A DNA stretch of 64,000 nucleotides from Labilithrix sp. (lineage in GTDB: Bacteria; Myxococcota_A; Polyangia; Polyangiales; Polyangiaceae), in the NCBI GenBank assembly GCA_019637175.1, contig JAHBWD010000021.1, positions 1-64,000 on the forward strand, written 5' to 3'. Within the stretch, counting starts at the first letter, position 1; the number at the start of each line of letters is the position of its first letter. The position numbers were made by a program, and so were the translations under genes. Of the stretch, positions 50,831 through 60,348 are shown one piece after another. The notes beneath the pieces were generated by a model. That model did not search any database. It saw nothing but the letters and a program-made list of their open reading frames with translations, and was not told the origin of the DNA.

Positions 50831-52126
50831 ATGGCGCAGCGGCTGGCGGCGGCGATCCTCGGATTGGGCGTCGCGCTCTTCAGCGCGTCGAGCTGCGCGG
50901 GCAAGGGTGACTGCCGCTACAACAGCGACTGCACCGGCGCGTACTGCTTCGAGGGCACCTGCAAGAAAGACTGCGTCGACGCCACCGTCGACTGCCCGCG
51001 CGGCTACACGTGCAACGCGGTCGCGCAGTGCGAGCCTCCGGTCGGCGACGGCGGCACGAACGACGGCGCGACGAGCGACGGCGCGACGAACGACGGCGCC
51101 GGAAGCGACGGCGCGACGAGCGACGGCAGCACCGCCGACGGCGGCACGCCCAAGCGCCTGCTCGATCGCTGCGCGAACGACGGCGACTGCGCTTCGAACC
51201 TCTGCCGCGCGTGGTCGAGGGGAGCGGCGTCGCGCTGCACGAAGACATGCGCGACGGACGGCGACTGCATGACGGGAACGCGGTGCACCGCCGTGGGGGC
51301 GGAGACGTATTGCGTCGCGAGCGACGTGGGGCGTGCATGCACGGCCGCGACCGACTGCAACTTCGCCTGCCTCCTGGCGCAGCAGTACTGCACCGCGAAG
51401 TGCGTGACCGGCGCCGACTGTCCCAACGGATACGGATGTCAGCCCGTGGGGAGCCCCGCGACCAACGTGTGCGTGAAGGCCTCCGCCTATTGCGACGGCG
51501 CCGACACTTCGTCGTGCATCGCGCCCGCCGCGTGCGACAGCTCGGCGGCGCTCCTCGTCACGAGCTGCACGCTCGCGTGCAACAGCGTGGCCGATTGCCC
51601 GGTCCGCGCGATCGGCCTCCCGGCGTGGACGTGCGACGGCCTCTGCCGAAGGCCGGCCGACGTCTACGGCCCGCTCGCCGGCGGCGAGCGCGCGAGCTAC
51701 GCGTGCAACGCGGCGCAGACCGTCGTGACGGTCTGCAACGACGCGCAGCACATGGACTTCGGCGCGTTCACCGTGCCCGCGCCGCCGGCCGTCGACTGCA
51801 TGGCGCCGATGACGACCGACGGCCCGGTGACCGATCGCTGCGTCGACTCGTGCCGCTACCGCGGCGGGTGCGCGCAGGGGTTCGCCTGCACCGCGGTGGG
51901 ATCGGTCGGCGGCGGGCGCATCGGCCTCTGCCTCCCCGCGCTCGGCCCCGGCGAGGTCGGCGCGCCGTGCTCCACCGACTCGGCGTGCTTCTTCGGCTAC
52001 TGCAACCGCACGACCAACAAGTGCTCGCGCGACTGCACGGCCGACGGCCTCTGCCCCGCGGGCTCGACGTGCAACGCCGGCGGAACGCCGGTGGTCGAGG
52101 GGATGGCCTTCCGCCGCTGCGAGTGA
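50831..52126 (+). CDS. Cys-rich secreted lipoprotein with Asp-Gly repeats
   Basis: This 431-residue protein has signal LGVALFSASSC (lipobox) and then short Cys modules of the type C-x-x-[N/D]-x-D-C (CRYNSDCTGAYCFEGTCKKD, CANDGDCASNLC, CATDGDCMTGTRC, CTAATDCNFAC, CVTGADCPNGYGC). A low-complexity spacer of D-G-A-[T/S]-[N/S] pentapeptides at about residues 76-98 separates the first module from the rest. About 50 Cys indicate many disulfides. It belongs to the broad group of Myxococcota Cys-rich surface proteins. It ends 9 bp before the permease gene. Confidence 0.87.
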   Translation: MAQRLAAAILGLGVALFSASSCAGKGDCRYNSDCTGAYCFEGTCKKDCVDATVDCPRGYTCNAVAQCEPPVGDGGTNDGATSDGATNDGAGSDGATSDGSTADGGTPKRLLDRCANDGDCASNLCRAWSRGAASRCTKTCATDGDCMTGTRCTAVGAETYCVASDVGRACTAATDCNFACLLAQQYCTAKCVTGADCPNGYGCQPVGSPATNVCVKASAYCDGADTSSCIAPAACDSSAALLVTSCTLACNSVADCPVRAIGLPAWTCDGLCRRPADVYGPLAGGERASYACNAAQTVVTVCNDAQHMDFGAFTVPAPPAVDCMAPMTTDGPVTDRCVDSCRYRGGCAQGFACTAVGSVGGGRIGLCLPALGPGEVGAPCSTDSACFFGYCNRTTNKCSRDCTADGLCPAGSTCNAGGTPVVEGMAFRRCE

Positions 52127-52135
52127 GCGCGATCC

Positions 52136-53440
52136 ATGAGCGTCGAGCGTCCCCTCGGCCCTTGGCACGTCGCCTCGGTGGCGATCGGCGCGATGGTCGG
52201 CGTCGGCATCTTCTTCACGCCGGCGACGCTCGCGCGCGCGGTGCCGAGCGCGACGTGGGTGCTCGGCCTCTGGGTGCTCGGCGGCGTCGCGTCGCTCGTC
52301 GCCGCGCTCGTCTTCGCCGATCTCGGCGCGCGGTGGCCGCGCGCCGGCGGCCTCTACGTCTTCCTGCGCGAGGGCTTCGGGCGGCGCGCGGGCGACGGGC
52401 TCTCGTTCCTCTACGGCTGGCTCCAGCTCATCGTCGTGCAGCCCGGCGCGATGGCGGTGATCGCCGTCGTGCTCGTCGATCACGTCGTCTACCTCTCGGG
52501 GCCGGTGCCGAACGCCGCGCGCACGGCCGGCGCGTGCTTCGCGATCGCGACCTTCACCGGCGCGAACCTCCTCGGGCTGCGCACCGGAGGGCGCATCCAG
52601 ATCGGCGTCGCGGCGATGAAGCTCGGCGCGCTCGCGCTCCTCGTCGCGATCGGCGTCGGATGGGGAAGCGCCGCGCGCGTGCTCGCGCCCGCGACGATCG
52701 AGGTCACGACGCGCGGAGGCTGGTCGTCGTGGATGCTCTTCGGGCTCATCCCGATCCTCTTCACCCTCGGCGGCTCCTATCATGCGACCTTCGTCGCCGG
52801 CGCCGTGCGCGATCCCGAGCGATCGATCCCGCGGGGCATCATCGCGGGGATCGCGATCGTGCTCGTCTTCTACCTCTGCGTGAACGTCGCGTACCTCGCG
52901 CTCCTCGGGCAAGACGGCCTCGCGACGAGCAAGAGCCCCGCGGCCGACGCCGCCGCCGTCGCGCTCGGCCCCGGCGCAGGCAAGATCGTCGCCGTGGCGA
53001 TCGTCGGATCGGCCGCCGGCATCCTCAACACCGCGTCGCTCGGCTTCCCCTTCGTGGTGTACGCCATGGCGCGCGACGGCGTCTTCTTCTCGCGCGCCGG
53101 GCGCCTCGACGAGCGCACCGGGCGCCCCGCGTTCGCGGTCGCGCTGCAAGGTGCCCTCGCGTGCGCGGCGGTGATCGCCGGCGCTTCGCGCATCGACGTG
53201 CTCTTGACCGGCATCGCCTTCGCCGACGCCGTCTTCCTCGCGCTGATCGCGGTCGTGCACTTGCGAAGCGAAGCCCGCGCGAAGTATGCGCCCGCGTTCG
53301 TCGGCTGGATCCTGCTCGTGGTCGAGATCGGCGTCGCCGTCGGCTGCCTCGTCCGCGCGCCGCTCGAGTCGGCGTACGGCGCCGCGATGCTCGTGATCGG
53401 CGCCGCGGCGTGGACCGTGTGGAGACGTAGTACCGTTTGA
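52136..53440 (+). CDS. APC-family amino acid permease
   Basis: This 434-residue protein has about 12 hydrophobic segments. The first helix carries the APC motif IGAMVGVGIFFTPATLARAV. The conserved ADLGARWPRAGGLYVFLREG follows, then FLYGWLQLIVVQPGAMAVIA, and the sixth-helix region LIPILFTLGGSYHATFVAGA with VRDPERSIPRG. The family fits amino acid/polyamine/LAT-type exchangers. It starts at ATG 52136, and the following gene begins 2 bp after its stop, so transport and the next protein's function may be linked. Confidence 0.93.
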   Translation: MSVERPLGPWHVASVAIGAMVGVGIFFTPATLARAVPSATWVLGLWVLGGVASLVAALVFADLGARWPRAGGLYVFLREGFGRRAGDGLSFLYGWLQLIVVQPGAMAVIAVVLVDHVVYLSGPVPNAARTAGACFAIATFTGANLLGLRTGGRIQIGVAAMKLGALALLVAIGVGWGSAARVLAPATIEVTTRGGWSSWMLFGLIPILFTLGGSYHATFVAGAVRDPERSIPRGIIAGIAIVLVFYLCVNVAYLALLGQDGLATSKSPAADAAAVALGPGAGKIVAVAIVGSAAGILNTASLGFPFVVYAMARDGVFFSRAGRLDERTGRPAFAVALQGALACAAVIAGASRIDVLLTGIAFADAVFLALIAVVHLRSEARAKYAPAFVGWILLVVEIGVAVGCLVRAPLESAYGAAMLVIGAAAWTVWRRSTV

Positions 53441-53442
53441 CG

Positions 53443-55356
53443 ATGCTGCTCGACGGGAAGGAAGGACGCGTGCTCTTGCCGAACGGCGCGGCGCTGACCG
53501 TCGAGGCGCGCGGCGCGGCCGAGCTCCGCGTATCGGACGGCGCGATCGAGCTCTGCTCGCGAGACGCCGCGGCCGCCGAGGGCGATCACACGATCGCGCT
53601 CGTCGTTCGACACCCGATCGACGAGGCCGTCCACGTCTGGGTCCCGCACCTCACGCCCGGGCCGGAGAACGTGATCGGCGACTGGGTGTTTCGATCGCCC
53701 GCGATCATCGTCGCCGATCGGGAGATCGCCCTCGCCTTCGTCGCCGACGTCGACGACGTTCGCGCGGCGCGCGCCGCGGGCTCGCTCGCGTGGCTCGACT
53801 ACGATCACCCGCGCGGCGCGATCACGCTCGCCGCGGGCGCGTACCGGCACGAGGGTCACGTCTTCTTCGTGCGCGAGCCCGCCGCCGCGCCGCGCGGCGA
53901 AGTCCGACTTCGCCTGCACGTGGTCGCGAGCACGGAGCCGGAGGATCTCGAGAACCCCTACGGCATGGCCGCGCGCTGGTGCTGGGCGCGATGGGGCCGC
54001 CCCGCGCACGCGCGCGCGGTCGCGCCGCCGCTCTCGCGCCACATGGAGCGCGTCGTTCGCTGGGCGTTCTCCGCGGAGGGATGGGCCGAGAGCGTCTGGC
54101 AGCCCGTCGAGATCGGATCGATCTCCGCCGGCGCGCCGGTGTTCATCGTCGACGTCGGCCGCCACCCTTCGGTGCCCGTCGCCCAGCGCACCTGGCGCGA
54201 GCCGCGCAGCATCTGGAACCAAGCGTGGTTCTCGACGCAGCGCTGCGCCAACGGCCTCCTCCGCTACGCGCGGCAGACGGGCTCGCGCGATCTCGAAGCG
54301 CGCGCGCGGCAGATGACCGAGATCGCGCTCGCGGCGCCGCAGGCCGACGGCCTGTTCCCCGCGGTGCTCGTCGCCGGCGACGGCGACGCGTGGCGTTGGT
54401 CGAGCTCCGATCGCCGGCCGCCGTCTGCGACGGAGCGCGCGTGCCACGTCGTCGACGCGGCGTTCACGTGCCGCATGCTCCTCGAGTGGCACGCGCTCAC
54501 CGGCGACGAGCGCGCGCGCGCCTACGTGCTCCGCTTCGCCGAACGTCTCCTCGCGCTCCAGCGCCCGAGCGGCGCGTTCCCCGGCTGGGTCGAGCCCGAC
54601 GGATCGATCCCCGCCGAGCTCGCCGAAGGGCCCGAGTCTGCCGTCTCCGCCGCGCTCCTGCTCGAACTCGGAGACGGCGATGAGCGCTGGCGCGACGCCG
54701 CGCTCCGCGCGCTCCCTTTTCTCGAGGGCGTGACGCACGACGGCCGCTGGGAAGATTTCGAGACCTACTACTCGTGCGCGCGATGGGGCGAAGACCACAT
54801 CGGCCGTCGCGTCGCGCGTAACGGCGTCTACAAGCAGAACACCCTCTCGATCGCGTGGTGCGCCGAAGCGTTCCTGCGCGCGTGGCGCGCCACGAGAGAT
54901 CCTTCGCACCTCCGCCTCGCGCGCCGATGCGTCGACGAGCTCTCCCTCTACCAAGCGGTGTGGGATCCTCCGTTCCTCCCCGCCCCCGCGCTCGGCGGCT
55001 TCGGCGTGATGAACGCCGACTCCGAGTGGAACGACGCGCGCCAGAGCCTCTTCGCGCAGCTCTACCTCGAGCTCGGAGAGGAGACCGGCGATCGCGAGCT
55101 CGTCGAGCGCGGCGTCGCTGCGCTCCGCGCGTCGTTCAGCATGCTCTACGCCCCCGAGAACGCCGCGATCGCGCGCGCCTACGAGCGTCGCTTCCCCTTC
55201 TTCGGCGAAGAGAGTCACGGCTTCATGATGGAAAACCAGGGGCACGATCCCTCGGAGCCCGTCGGCACGTTCACCATCTTCACGTGGGGCAACGGCTCGG
55301 CCCTCGCCTCCGTCGCGACCGCGCGCGATCGCTTTCCCGACGTCGCGCTCGAGTGA
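53443..55356 (+). CDS. Probable alpha/alpha-toroid protein, unknown function
   Basis: This 637-residue protein has no signal peptide. The first about 170 residues are beta-rich (VRHPIDEAVHVWVPHLTPGP, DWVFRSPAIIVADREIALAF). The rest is helical with repeated hairpins and aromatic/acid motifs seen in six-hairpin glycosidases and lyases: IWNQAWFSTQRCANGLLRYA, FPAVLVAGDGDAWRWSSSDR, PSGAFPGWVEPDGSIPAE, FETYYSCARWGEDHIGRRVA, NADSEWNDARQSLFAQLYLE, FGEESHGFMMENQGHDPSEP. No catalytic pair can be assigned. ATG 53443 is 2 bp after the permease stop; TTG 53437 would overlap it. Confidence 0.8.
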   Translation: MLLDGKEGRVLLPNGAALTVEARGAAELRVSDGAIELCSRDAAAAEGDHTIALVVRHPIDEAVHVWVPHLTPGPENVIGDWVFRSPAIIVADREIALAFVADVDDVRAARAAGSLAWLDYDHPRGAITLAAGAYRHEGHVFFVREPAAAPRGEVRLRLHVVASTEPEDLENPYGMAARWCWARWGRPAHARAVAPPLSRHMERVVRWAFSAEGWAESVWQPVEIGSISAGAPVFIVDVGRHPSVPVAQRTWREPRSIWNQAWFSTQRCANGLLRYARQTGSRDLEARARQMTEIALAAPQADGLFPAVLVAGDGDAWRWSSSDRRPPSATERACHVVDAAFTCRMLLEWHALTGDERARAYVLRFAERLLALQRPSGAFPGWVEPDGSIPAELAEGPESAVSAALLLELGDGDERWRDAALRALPFLEGVTHDGRWEDFETYYSCARWGEDHIGRRVARNGVYKQNTLSIAWCAEAFLRAWRATRDPSHLRLARRCVDELSLYQAVWDPPFLPAPALGGFGVMNADSEWNDARQSLFAQLYLELGEETGDRELVERGVAALRASFSMLYAPENAAIARAYERRFPFFGEESHGFMMENQGHDPSEPVGTFTIFTWGNGSALASVATARDRFPDVALE

Positions 55357-55450
55357 CGCGCCGGCGCGCTTGACGCTGTTTCGCGCCCGTTATCTCCTTT
55401 ACGATGAATCCCTTGCTCGGCGGCCGAGCGCGTCCGACACGTCCACCACG

Positions 55451-58400
55451 ATGAGCAACGATCGCATCGCCCCCGGAACCGTCATCGGGGGCCGCTTCGA
55501 GGTCGAGCGCCTCGCCAACTCCGGCGGAATGGGCGAGGTCTTCCGCGCGCGCGATCGAGAGACCGACTCGCCCGTCGCGGTGAAGCTCGTTCGACACGCC
55601 GACGAGGTGCACCTCTCGCGGTTCGAGCGCGAAGCGCGGACGCTGGCGCAGCTCGAGCACCCCGGCATCGTCCGCTACATCGCGCACGGCGCCGACCCCA
55701 CGGTGTTCCTCGCGATGGAGTGGCTCGAGGGCGAGGATCTCTCCCATCGCCTGGCGAAAGGCGCGCTCTCGACGGTCGACACGCTCGTCCTCGCCAAGTC
55801 GGTGGCCGACGCGCTCGCCGCGGCGCACGCGCGCGGCATCACCCACCGCGACATCAAGCCGAGCAACATCTTCCTCTGCGGGGGCAGGATCGACGCGGCG
55901 AAGGTCCTCGACTTCGGCGTCGCGCAGGTCACCCAGAGCACGCGCGCGATCACCGGCACCGGTCAGCTCCTCGGCACGCTCGGCTACATGGCGCCGGAGC
56001 AGGCGCTCAGCGGTCGCGACGTGACGCCGGCGGTCGACGTCTACTCGCTCGGCTGCGTCCTCTTCGAATGCATCACGGGCACGGGTCCGTTCTCCGGCGA
56101 GTTCGCGCAGGTGCTCTCGAAGATCCTCATCGCCGATCCGCCGCGCCTGCGCGACGTGCGCAAAGACGCGCCGCTCGCGCTCGACGATCTGATCGCGCGC
56201 ATGCTCCGGCGAACGCCCTCGGCGCGCGCTTCGCTCGCGACCGTCGCTTCGGACGTCGCGACGTTCCTCTCCGCCGGCGACATGCTCGCGAGCGACGACG
56301 GCCGCGCGAGCGGAACGGTCCCCGCGGTCACGGGCGACGAGCGTCGCCTCGTCGCGGTCATCGTCGCCGACAAGCCGCTCGATCCCGGGCGCGCCTCGAC
56401 GGAAGACGCCGCGGCGGACACGCTCCTCAGCCAGCGAAGCGACGTCACCAACGTCGCGGGCACCTTCGGCGGCGAGCTCGTCGTCCTCTCGCCGGGCGCG
56501 ACCGCGATCGCGCTCACCGGCGGCACGGATCTGCCGACCCGCGCGGCCAAGTGCGCCCTCGCCCTCCGCGAGATGCTCGGCGACGCGCGGGTCGCGCTCG
56601 CCGGCGGCCGAGGCGATCCGGCGAAGCGGCAGGTCGTCTCGACGATCGCCGAGCGCGCGCGCGAGCTGCTCGCCGCCGACGTCGACACGCGGCAGGTCCG
56701 CATCGAGCCCGTGATCGCCGGGCTCCTCGACGCGACGTTCGTCGTCGGCGGCGAGGGCGCAGCCCTCACGCTCTCCGGCGAACGCCCGGAGAACGGGGCG
56801 CGCAAGCTCCTCGGCAAGACGACGCCGTGCGTCGGCCGCGAGCGCGAGCTCGCGATGATGAGCGGCCTCGTCGCCGAGTGCCTCGACGAGCCGCTCTCGA
56901 CCGCCCTCGTGATCACCGGCAACCCCGGCGTCGGAAAGAGCCGCGTGCGTCACGAGATCGTGCGCGCGCTGCGCGATCGCGAAGACTCTCCCGACGTGTG
57001 GGTGGCGCGCGGCGATCCCATCGCGCCCGGCTCGCCGTTCGGCATGCTCGGCCAGCTCCTCAGGCGCATGGCGGGGATCGAAGAGGCCGAGCTGCCGGAG
57101 GTGCGCCGGCAGAAGCTCCTCGCGCGCGTCGGGCGAAATCTGCCGATCCACGACGCGATCCGCGTCGCCGAGTTCCTCGGTGAGCTCGTCCGCGCCGAGT
57201 TCTCCGCCGACGAGCGCCCGGCCCTCCGCGCCGCGCGTCAAGATCCCGCGGTGATGACCGATCAGCTCCGGCGCGCGTGGGACGATCTCATCGCGGCCGA
57301 GATCGGCGCCGGTCCGCTCGCGATCGTGCTCGAAGATCTCCAGTGGGGCGACCTCCCGACGATCCGCTTCATCGACTCGGCGCTCCGAACGCAGCGTCAT
57401 CGTCCGCTCCTCGTGCTCTCCGTCGCGCGCCCGGAGGTGCACGAGGTCTTCCCGGGGCTCTTCCGCGACCGCCGCGTCCACGAGATCCGCCTCGCCGAGC
57501 TCACGCCGAGCGCGGCGCGCCGTCTCGTGCTCGAGGTCCTCGGGGCCGACACCGATCCCGACATCGCCGATGCCCTCGTCGAGCGATCGCACGGCAACGC
57601 GTTCTACCTCGAAGAGCTGATCCGCTCCGTCGCCGAAGGCGACTCGTCGCTGCCGGAGACCGTGCTCGCCACCGCGCAAGCGCGCCTCTCGCGCCTCGAG
57701 CCCGGCGCGCGGCGCGCCCTCCGCGCGGCGAGCGTCTTCGGCGCGCGCTTCTGGCTGCAAGGCGTCGCCGCCCTCGTGAACGCCGAGCCGTCGGAGATCC
57801 GCGCGACCCTCGACGCGCTCGTGCAGCGCGAGGTCGTCATGGCGCAGCCTTCGTCGCGGTTCCGCGGCGACGACGAGTACGTCTTCCGTCAGATCCTGGT
57901 GCGCGACGCGGCGTACGAGATGCTGACGGAGCGCGATCGCAAGCGCGCGCACGTGCTCGCCGCCGAGTGGCTCGAGGCGAACGGAGAGCGCGACGCCCTC
58001 GTGCTCGCGGAGCACTTCGAGCGATCCGGCGAGCGCCACCGCGCCGTCGTCTGGTACCTCTGGGCCGCGGAGCAGGCGCTCGAAGGCAACGATCTCGCGA
58101 GCGTGGTCTTGCGCGCCGAGCGCGGCGTGCAGTGCGGCGCGACGGGCGGCGTGCTCGGCGAGCTGACGCTGCTCAAGGCCGAAGCGAGCGGCTGGGCCGG
58201 GCAAGACTCGCACTTCGGCCTCGCCGAGGCGGCGCTCGATCTCTTGCCCGCGGGGAGCGCGGCGTGGGCGCGCGCGGCCGCCGAGCTGATCGTCGCCTGC
58301 CGCTCGACGGGCGACGACGAGCGCCTCCGCGCGACCGCCGCGCGCGTCGCCGGCGCGCGCATCGACATGATGAGCATCGGGCACGCGCTGGCCCGCGGCC

Positions 58401-59158
58401 GCATGGTCGTCGAGCTCTTCGGCGCCGGAGAGTCCGAGCTCGCCGACCGGCTCCTCGGATCGATCGCGTCCGCGCTCCAGGGGGCCGACGAGGGCGACGC
58501 GCCGACGATCCGCGCGATGATCGACTTCCTCCGCGGCGTCGCCGAGCTCTTCGCGGGCAACCCGAAGCCCTTCTTCGATCAAGCGACCGAGATCGCGCGC
58601 AGCTTCGAAGCTTCAGGCAACGCGCGCTGGGCGGCGATCGTCGCGCTCCACGCCGCCATGGCCTGCGCCGCGGTCGGCGACGCGCACGCCGGCGTCACCT
58701 GGGCCGAGCGCGCCGGCGACGTCGCGCGCCGACTCGGCCTTCGATCGTGCGAGCTGCGCAGCCGGAGCTGGCTCGCCTTCCACCTCGCCGAGAGCGGTCA
58801 CGTCGACGCCGCGCTCACCACCGCGCTCTCCGCGGTGCGCGACGCGCACGGCGATCGCGTCGCCGAAGGCGACGCTCGCGTGCTCCTGGCGCAGGTCGCG
58901 TTCGCGGCGAACGATCTCGAGAGCGCCCTCTTCGAGGCCGAAGGCGTGTGGCACGACAAGGCGTTCCCCGCGGAGATGCGCGGACGCGCAGGGGGCCTCC
59001 TCGCGCGCCTGCTCGTCCTCCGCGAGCGGCCGCAAGAGGCGATCGCCGCCGCCGAAGAGACGCTCGAGCTCCTGGCGCGCGTTCGCCTGCTCGACGAGGC
59101 CGCGGTGCGCAAGACGCGAGACGACGCCGTGGAGTCGTCGCGACGACCCCCTTCCTGA
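55451..59158 (+). CDS. Ser/Thr kinase - degenerate cyclase - AAA ATPase - TPR signalling protein
   Basis: This 1235-residue protein starts at ATG 55451. An N-terminal Hanks kinase has glycine loop NSGGMGEV, Lys45, HRD at 132-134 and DFG at 154-156. A region of about 170 residues after 290 follows the outline of a class III nucleotidyl cyclase (DERRLVAVIVADKPLD, AAKCALALREMLGDARVALA, VVSTIAERARELLAAD) but lacks the catalytic metal Asp. An AAA/STAND-like ATPase has Walker A GNPGVGKS at 490-497 and Walker B LAIVLEDLQWGD. TPR-like helices fill the C-terminal about 400 residues. There is no transmembrane segment, so it is cytoplasmic. It precedes the FIST gene by 23 bp. Confidence 0.93.
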   Translation: MSNDRIAPGTVIGGRFEVERLANSGGMGEVFRARDRETDSPVAVKLVRHADEVHLSRFEREARTLAQLEHPGIVRYIAHGADPTVFLAMEWLEGEDLSHRLAKGALSTVDTLVLAKSVADALAAAHARGITHRDIKPSNIFLCGGRIDAAKVLDFGVAQVTQSTRAITGTGQLLGTLGYMAPEQALSGRDVTPAVDVYSLGCVLFECITGTGPFSGEFAQVLSKILIADPPRLRDVRKDAPLALDDLIARMLRRTPSARASLATVASDVATFLSAGDMLASDDGRASGTVPAVTGDERRLVAVIVADKPLDPGRASTEDAAADTLLSQRSDVTNVAGTFGGELVVLSPGATAIALTGGTDLPTRAAKCALALREMLGDARVALAGGRGDPAKRQVVSTIAERARELLAADVDTRQVRIEPVIAGLLDATFVVGGEGAALTLSGERPENGARKLLGKTTPCVGRERELAMMSGLVAECLDEPLSTALVITGNPGVGKSRVRHEIVRALRDREDSPDVWVARGDPIAPGSPFGMLGQLLRRMAGIEEAELPEVRRQKLLARVGRNLPIHDAIRVAEFLGELVRAEFSADERPALRAARQDPAVMTDQLRRAWDDLIAAEIGAGPLAIVLEDLQWGDLPTIRFIDSALRTQRHRPLLVLSVARPEVHEVFPGLFRDRRVHEIRLAELTPSAARRLVLEVLGADTDPDIADALVERSHGNAFYLEELIRSVAEGDSSLPETVLATAQARLSRLEPGARRALRAASVFGARFWLQGVAALVNAEPSEIRATLDALVQREVVMAQPSSRFRGDDEYVFRQILVRDAAYEMLTERDRKRAHVLAAEWLEANGERDALVLAEHFERSGERHRAVVWYLWAAEQALEGNDLASVVLRAERGVQCGATGGVLGELTLLKAEASGWAGQDSHFGLAEAALDLLPAGSAAWARAAAELIVACRSTGDDERLRATAARVAGARIDMMSIGHALARGRMVVELFGAGESELADRLLGSIASALQGADEGDAPTIRAMIDFLRGVAELFAGNPKPFFDQATEIARSFEASGNARWAAIVALHAAMACAAVGDAHAGVTWAERAGDVARRLGLRSCELRSRSWLAFHLAESGHVDAALTTALSAVRDAHGDRVAEGDARVLLAQVAFAANDLESALFEAEGVWHDKAFPAEMRGRAGGLLARLLVLRERPQEAIAAAEETLELLARVRLLDEAAVRKTRDDAVESSRRPPS

Positions 59159-59181
59159 TCGAGATCGACGGAGAACGACGC

Positions 59182-60348
59182 ATGGCCAAGGTCGAACTGA
59201 AGAGCGCGCGCACGAGCGAAAAAGATCCCGCGAAGGCGGCCGAGGAGCTGTGCCGCGGCCTCGCGGGCGTGAGCCCGAAGCTGGTCACGTTCTTCGCCTC
59301 GAGCGATCGCGATCCCGTCGCGTTCAACCGCGCGCTCCGCGAGCGCCTCCCCAAGGGCACGCGCGTCGTCGGCGCCTCGACCGGCGGCGAGATCGACAAC
59401 GGCGGGATCTACGCGGGCAGCGTCGTCGCCTCGGCGCTCTGCGGCGATCTCGAGGTCGGCATCGGCCTCGGCCGATCGCTCACCGACGACGCGGTCGCCG
59501 CCGGCGCGCGCGCGCTCGCCGCCGCGGCGGCCGATCTCGACGTTCGCCCGCAGGATCTCGATCCCAAGAAGTACGTCGGCCTCGTGATCGACGACGGCTT
59601 TCGTTACAAGAAGGAGGAGCTGCTCCTCGGCGTGCTCGACAAGTGCCCGTCGCTCATCCTCGTCGGCGGCGGCGCGGCGAACGCCGATCTCGCGTCGCCC
59701 GAGTCGGTCGGCTGGGTGCACGCCGACGGTGAGGCCGCGACCGACGCCGTCCTCGTCGTGCTCATCAAGACCGACGCCAACTGGGGCGCGCTCCGCTCGC
59801 ACTGGTATACGCCCACGGGCCAGACGGTGCGCATCACGAAGGTCGACGAGACGTGCACCCGCGCCCTCGAGATCGACGGCCAGCCGGCCGCGAAGCGCTA
59901 CGCCGAGCTGATCGGCGTGAGCATCGACGATCTCGAGTTCGGAAAGCCCAACGGCTTCTCCCGCCGCCCGACCGCGCTCAAGGTCGGGCGCGAGCACTTC
60001 ATCCGCGCGCCGTGGAAGCCGCTCCCCGACGGCTCGATCCTCTTCGTGAACCTGCTCGACGAGGGCGCGGAGCTCGAGCTGATGGATCTCGGCGATCCGT
60101 CGGAGCTGACGCGCAAGTTCTTCAAGGAGGATCTCCCGCGCCAGGTGCCGAACCCCACCGCCGCCCTCCTCTTCCACTGCGGCGGCCGCGTGATGTTCGC
60201 CCACGCGCTCGGTCAGGCCCAAGAGCTCTCGGCGTCGTTCGCGAACGCGCCGCCTTCGGCCGGCTTCAACGTCCACTTCGAGATCTACTCCGGCTTCCAG
60301 ATCAACACGACCCTCACGGTGCTCGCCTTCGGACAGAACGATGCCTGA
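59182..60348 (+). CDS. FIST-domain sensor protein
   Basis: This 388-residue protein has both FIST N (residues about 33-225: LVTFFASSDRDPVAFNRALR, RVVGASTGGEIDNGGIYAGS, GLVIDDGFRYKKEELLLGVL, LILVGGGAANADLASPESVG) and FIST C (about 235-370: RALEIDGQPAAKRYAELIGV, FIRAPWKPLPDGSILFVNLL, ALLFHCGGRVMFAHALGQAQ). FIST proteins are proposed ligand sensors, possibly for amino acids. The ATG of the hybrid kinase lies 8 bp inside its 3' end, so it almost certainly feeds that kinase. A GGAG about 9 bases upstream supports the start. Confidence 0.93.
   Translation: MAKVELKSARTSEKDPAKAAEELCRGLAGVSPKLVTFFASSDRDPVAFNRALRERLPKGTRVVGASTGGEIDNGGIYAGSVVASALCGDLEVGIGLGRSLTDDAVAAGARALAAAAADLDVRPQDLDPKKYVGLVIDDGFRYKKEELLLGVLDKCPSLILVGGGAANADLASPESVGWVHADGEAATDAVLVVLIKTDANWGALRSHWYTPTGQTVRITKVDETCTRALEIDGQPAAKRYAELIGVSIDDLEFGKPNGFSRRPTALKVGREHFIRAPWKPLPDGSILFVNLLDEGAELELMDLGDPSELTRKFFKEDLPRQVPNPTAALLFHCGGRVMFAHALGQAQELSASFANAPPSAGFNVHFEIYSGFQINTTLTVLAFGQNDA

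Noticed and set aside
50093..53260. Very long minus-strand open frame (1055 codons) opposite three plus-strand genes
   Set aside because: Crosses several genes with clear homology, has Arg/Asp/His low complexity and no start signal; shadow frame.
55280..58582. 1100-codon minus-strand open frame opposite the kinase gene
   Set aside because: The opposite strand encodes an unambiguous kinase/ATPase; the antisense frame has no recognisable domain.
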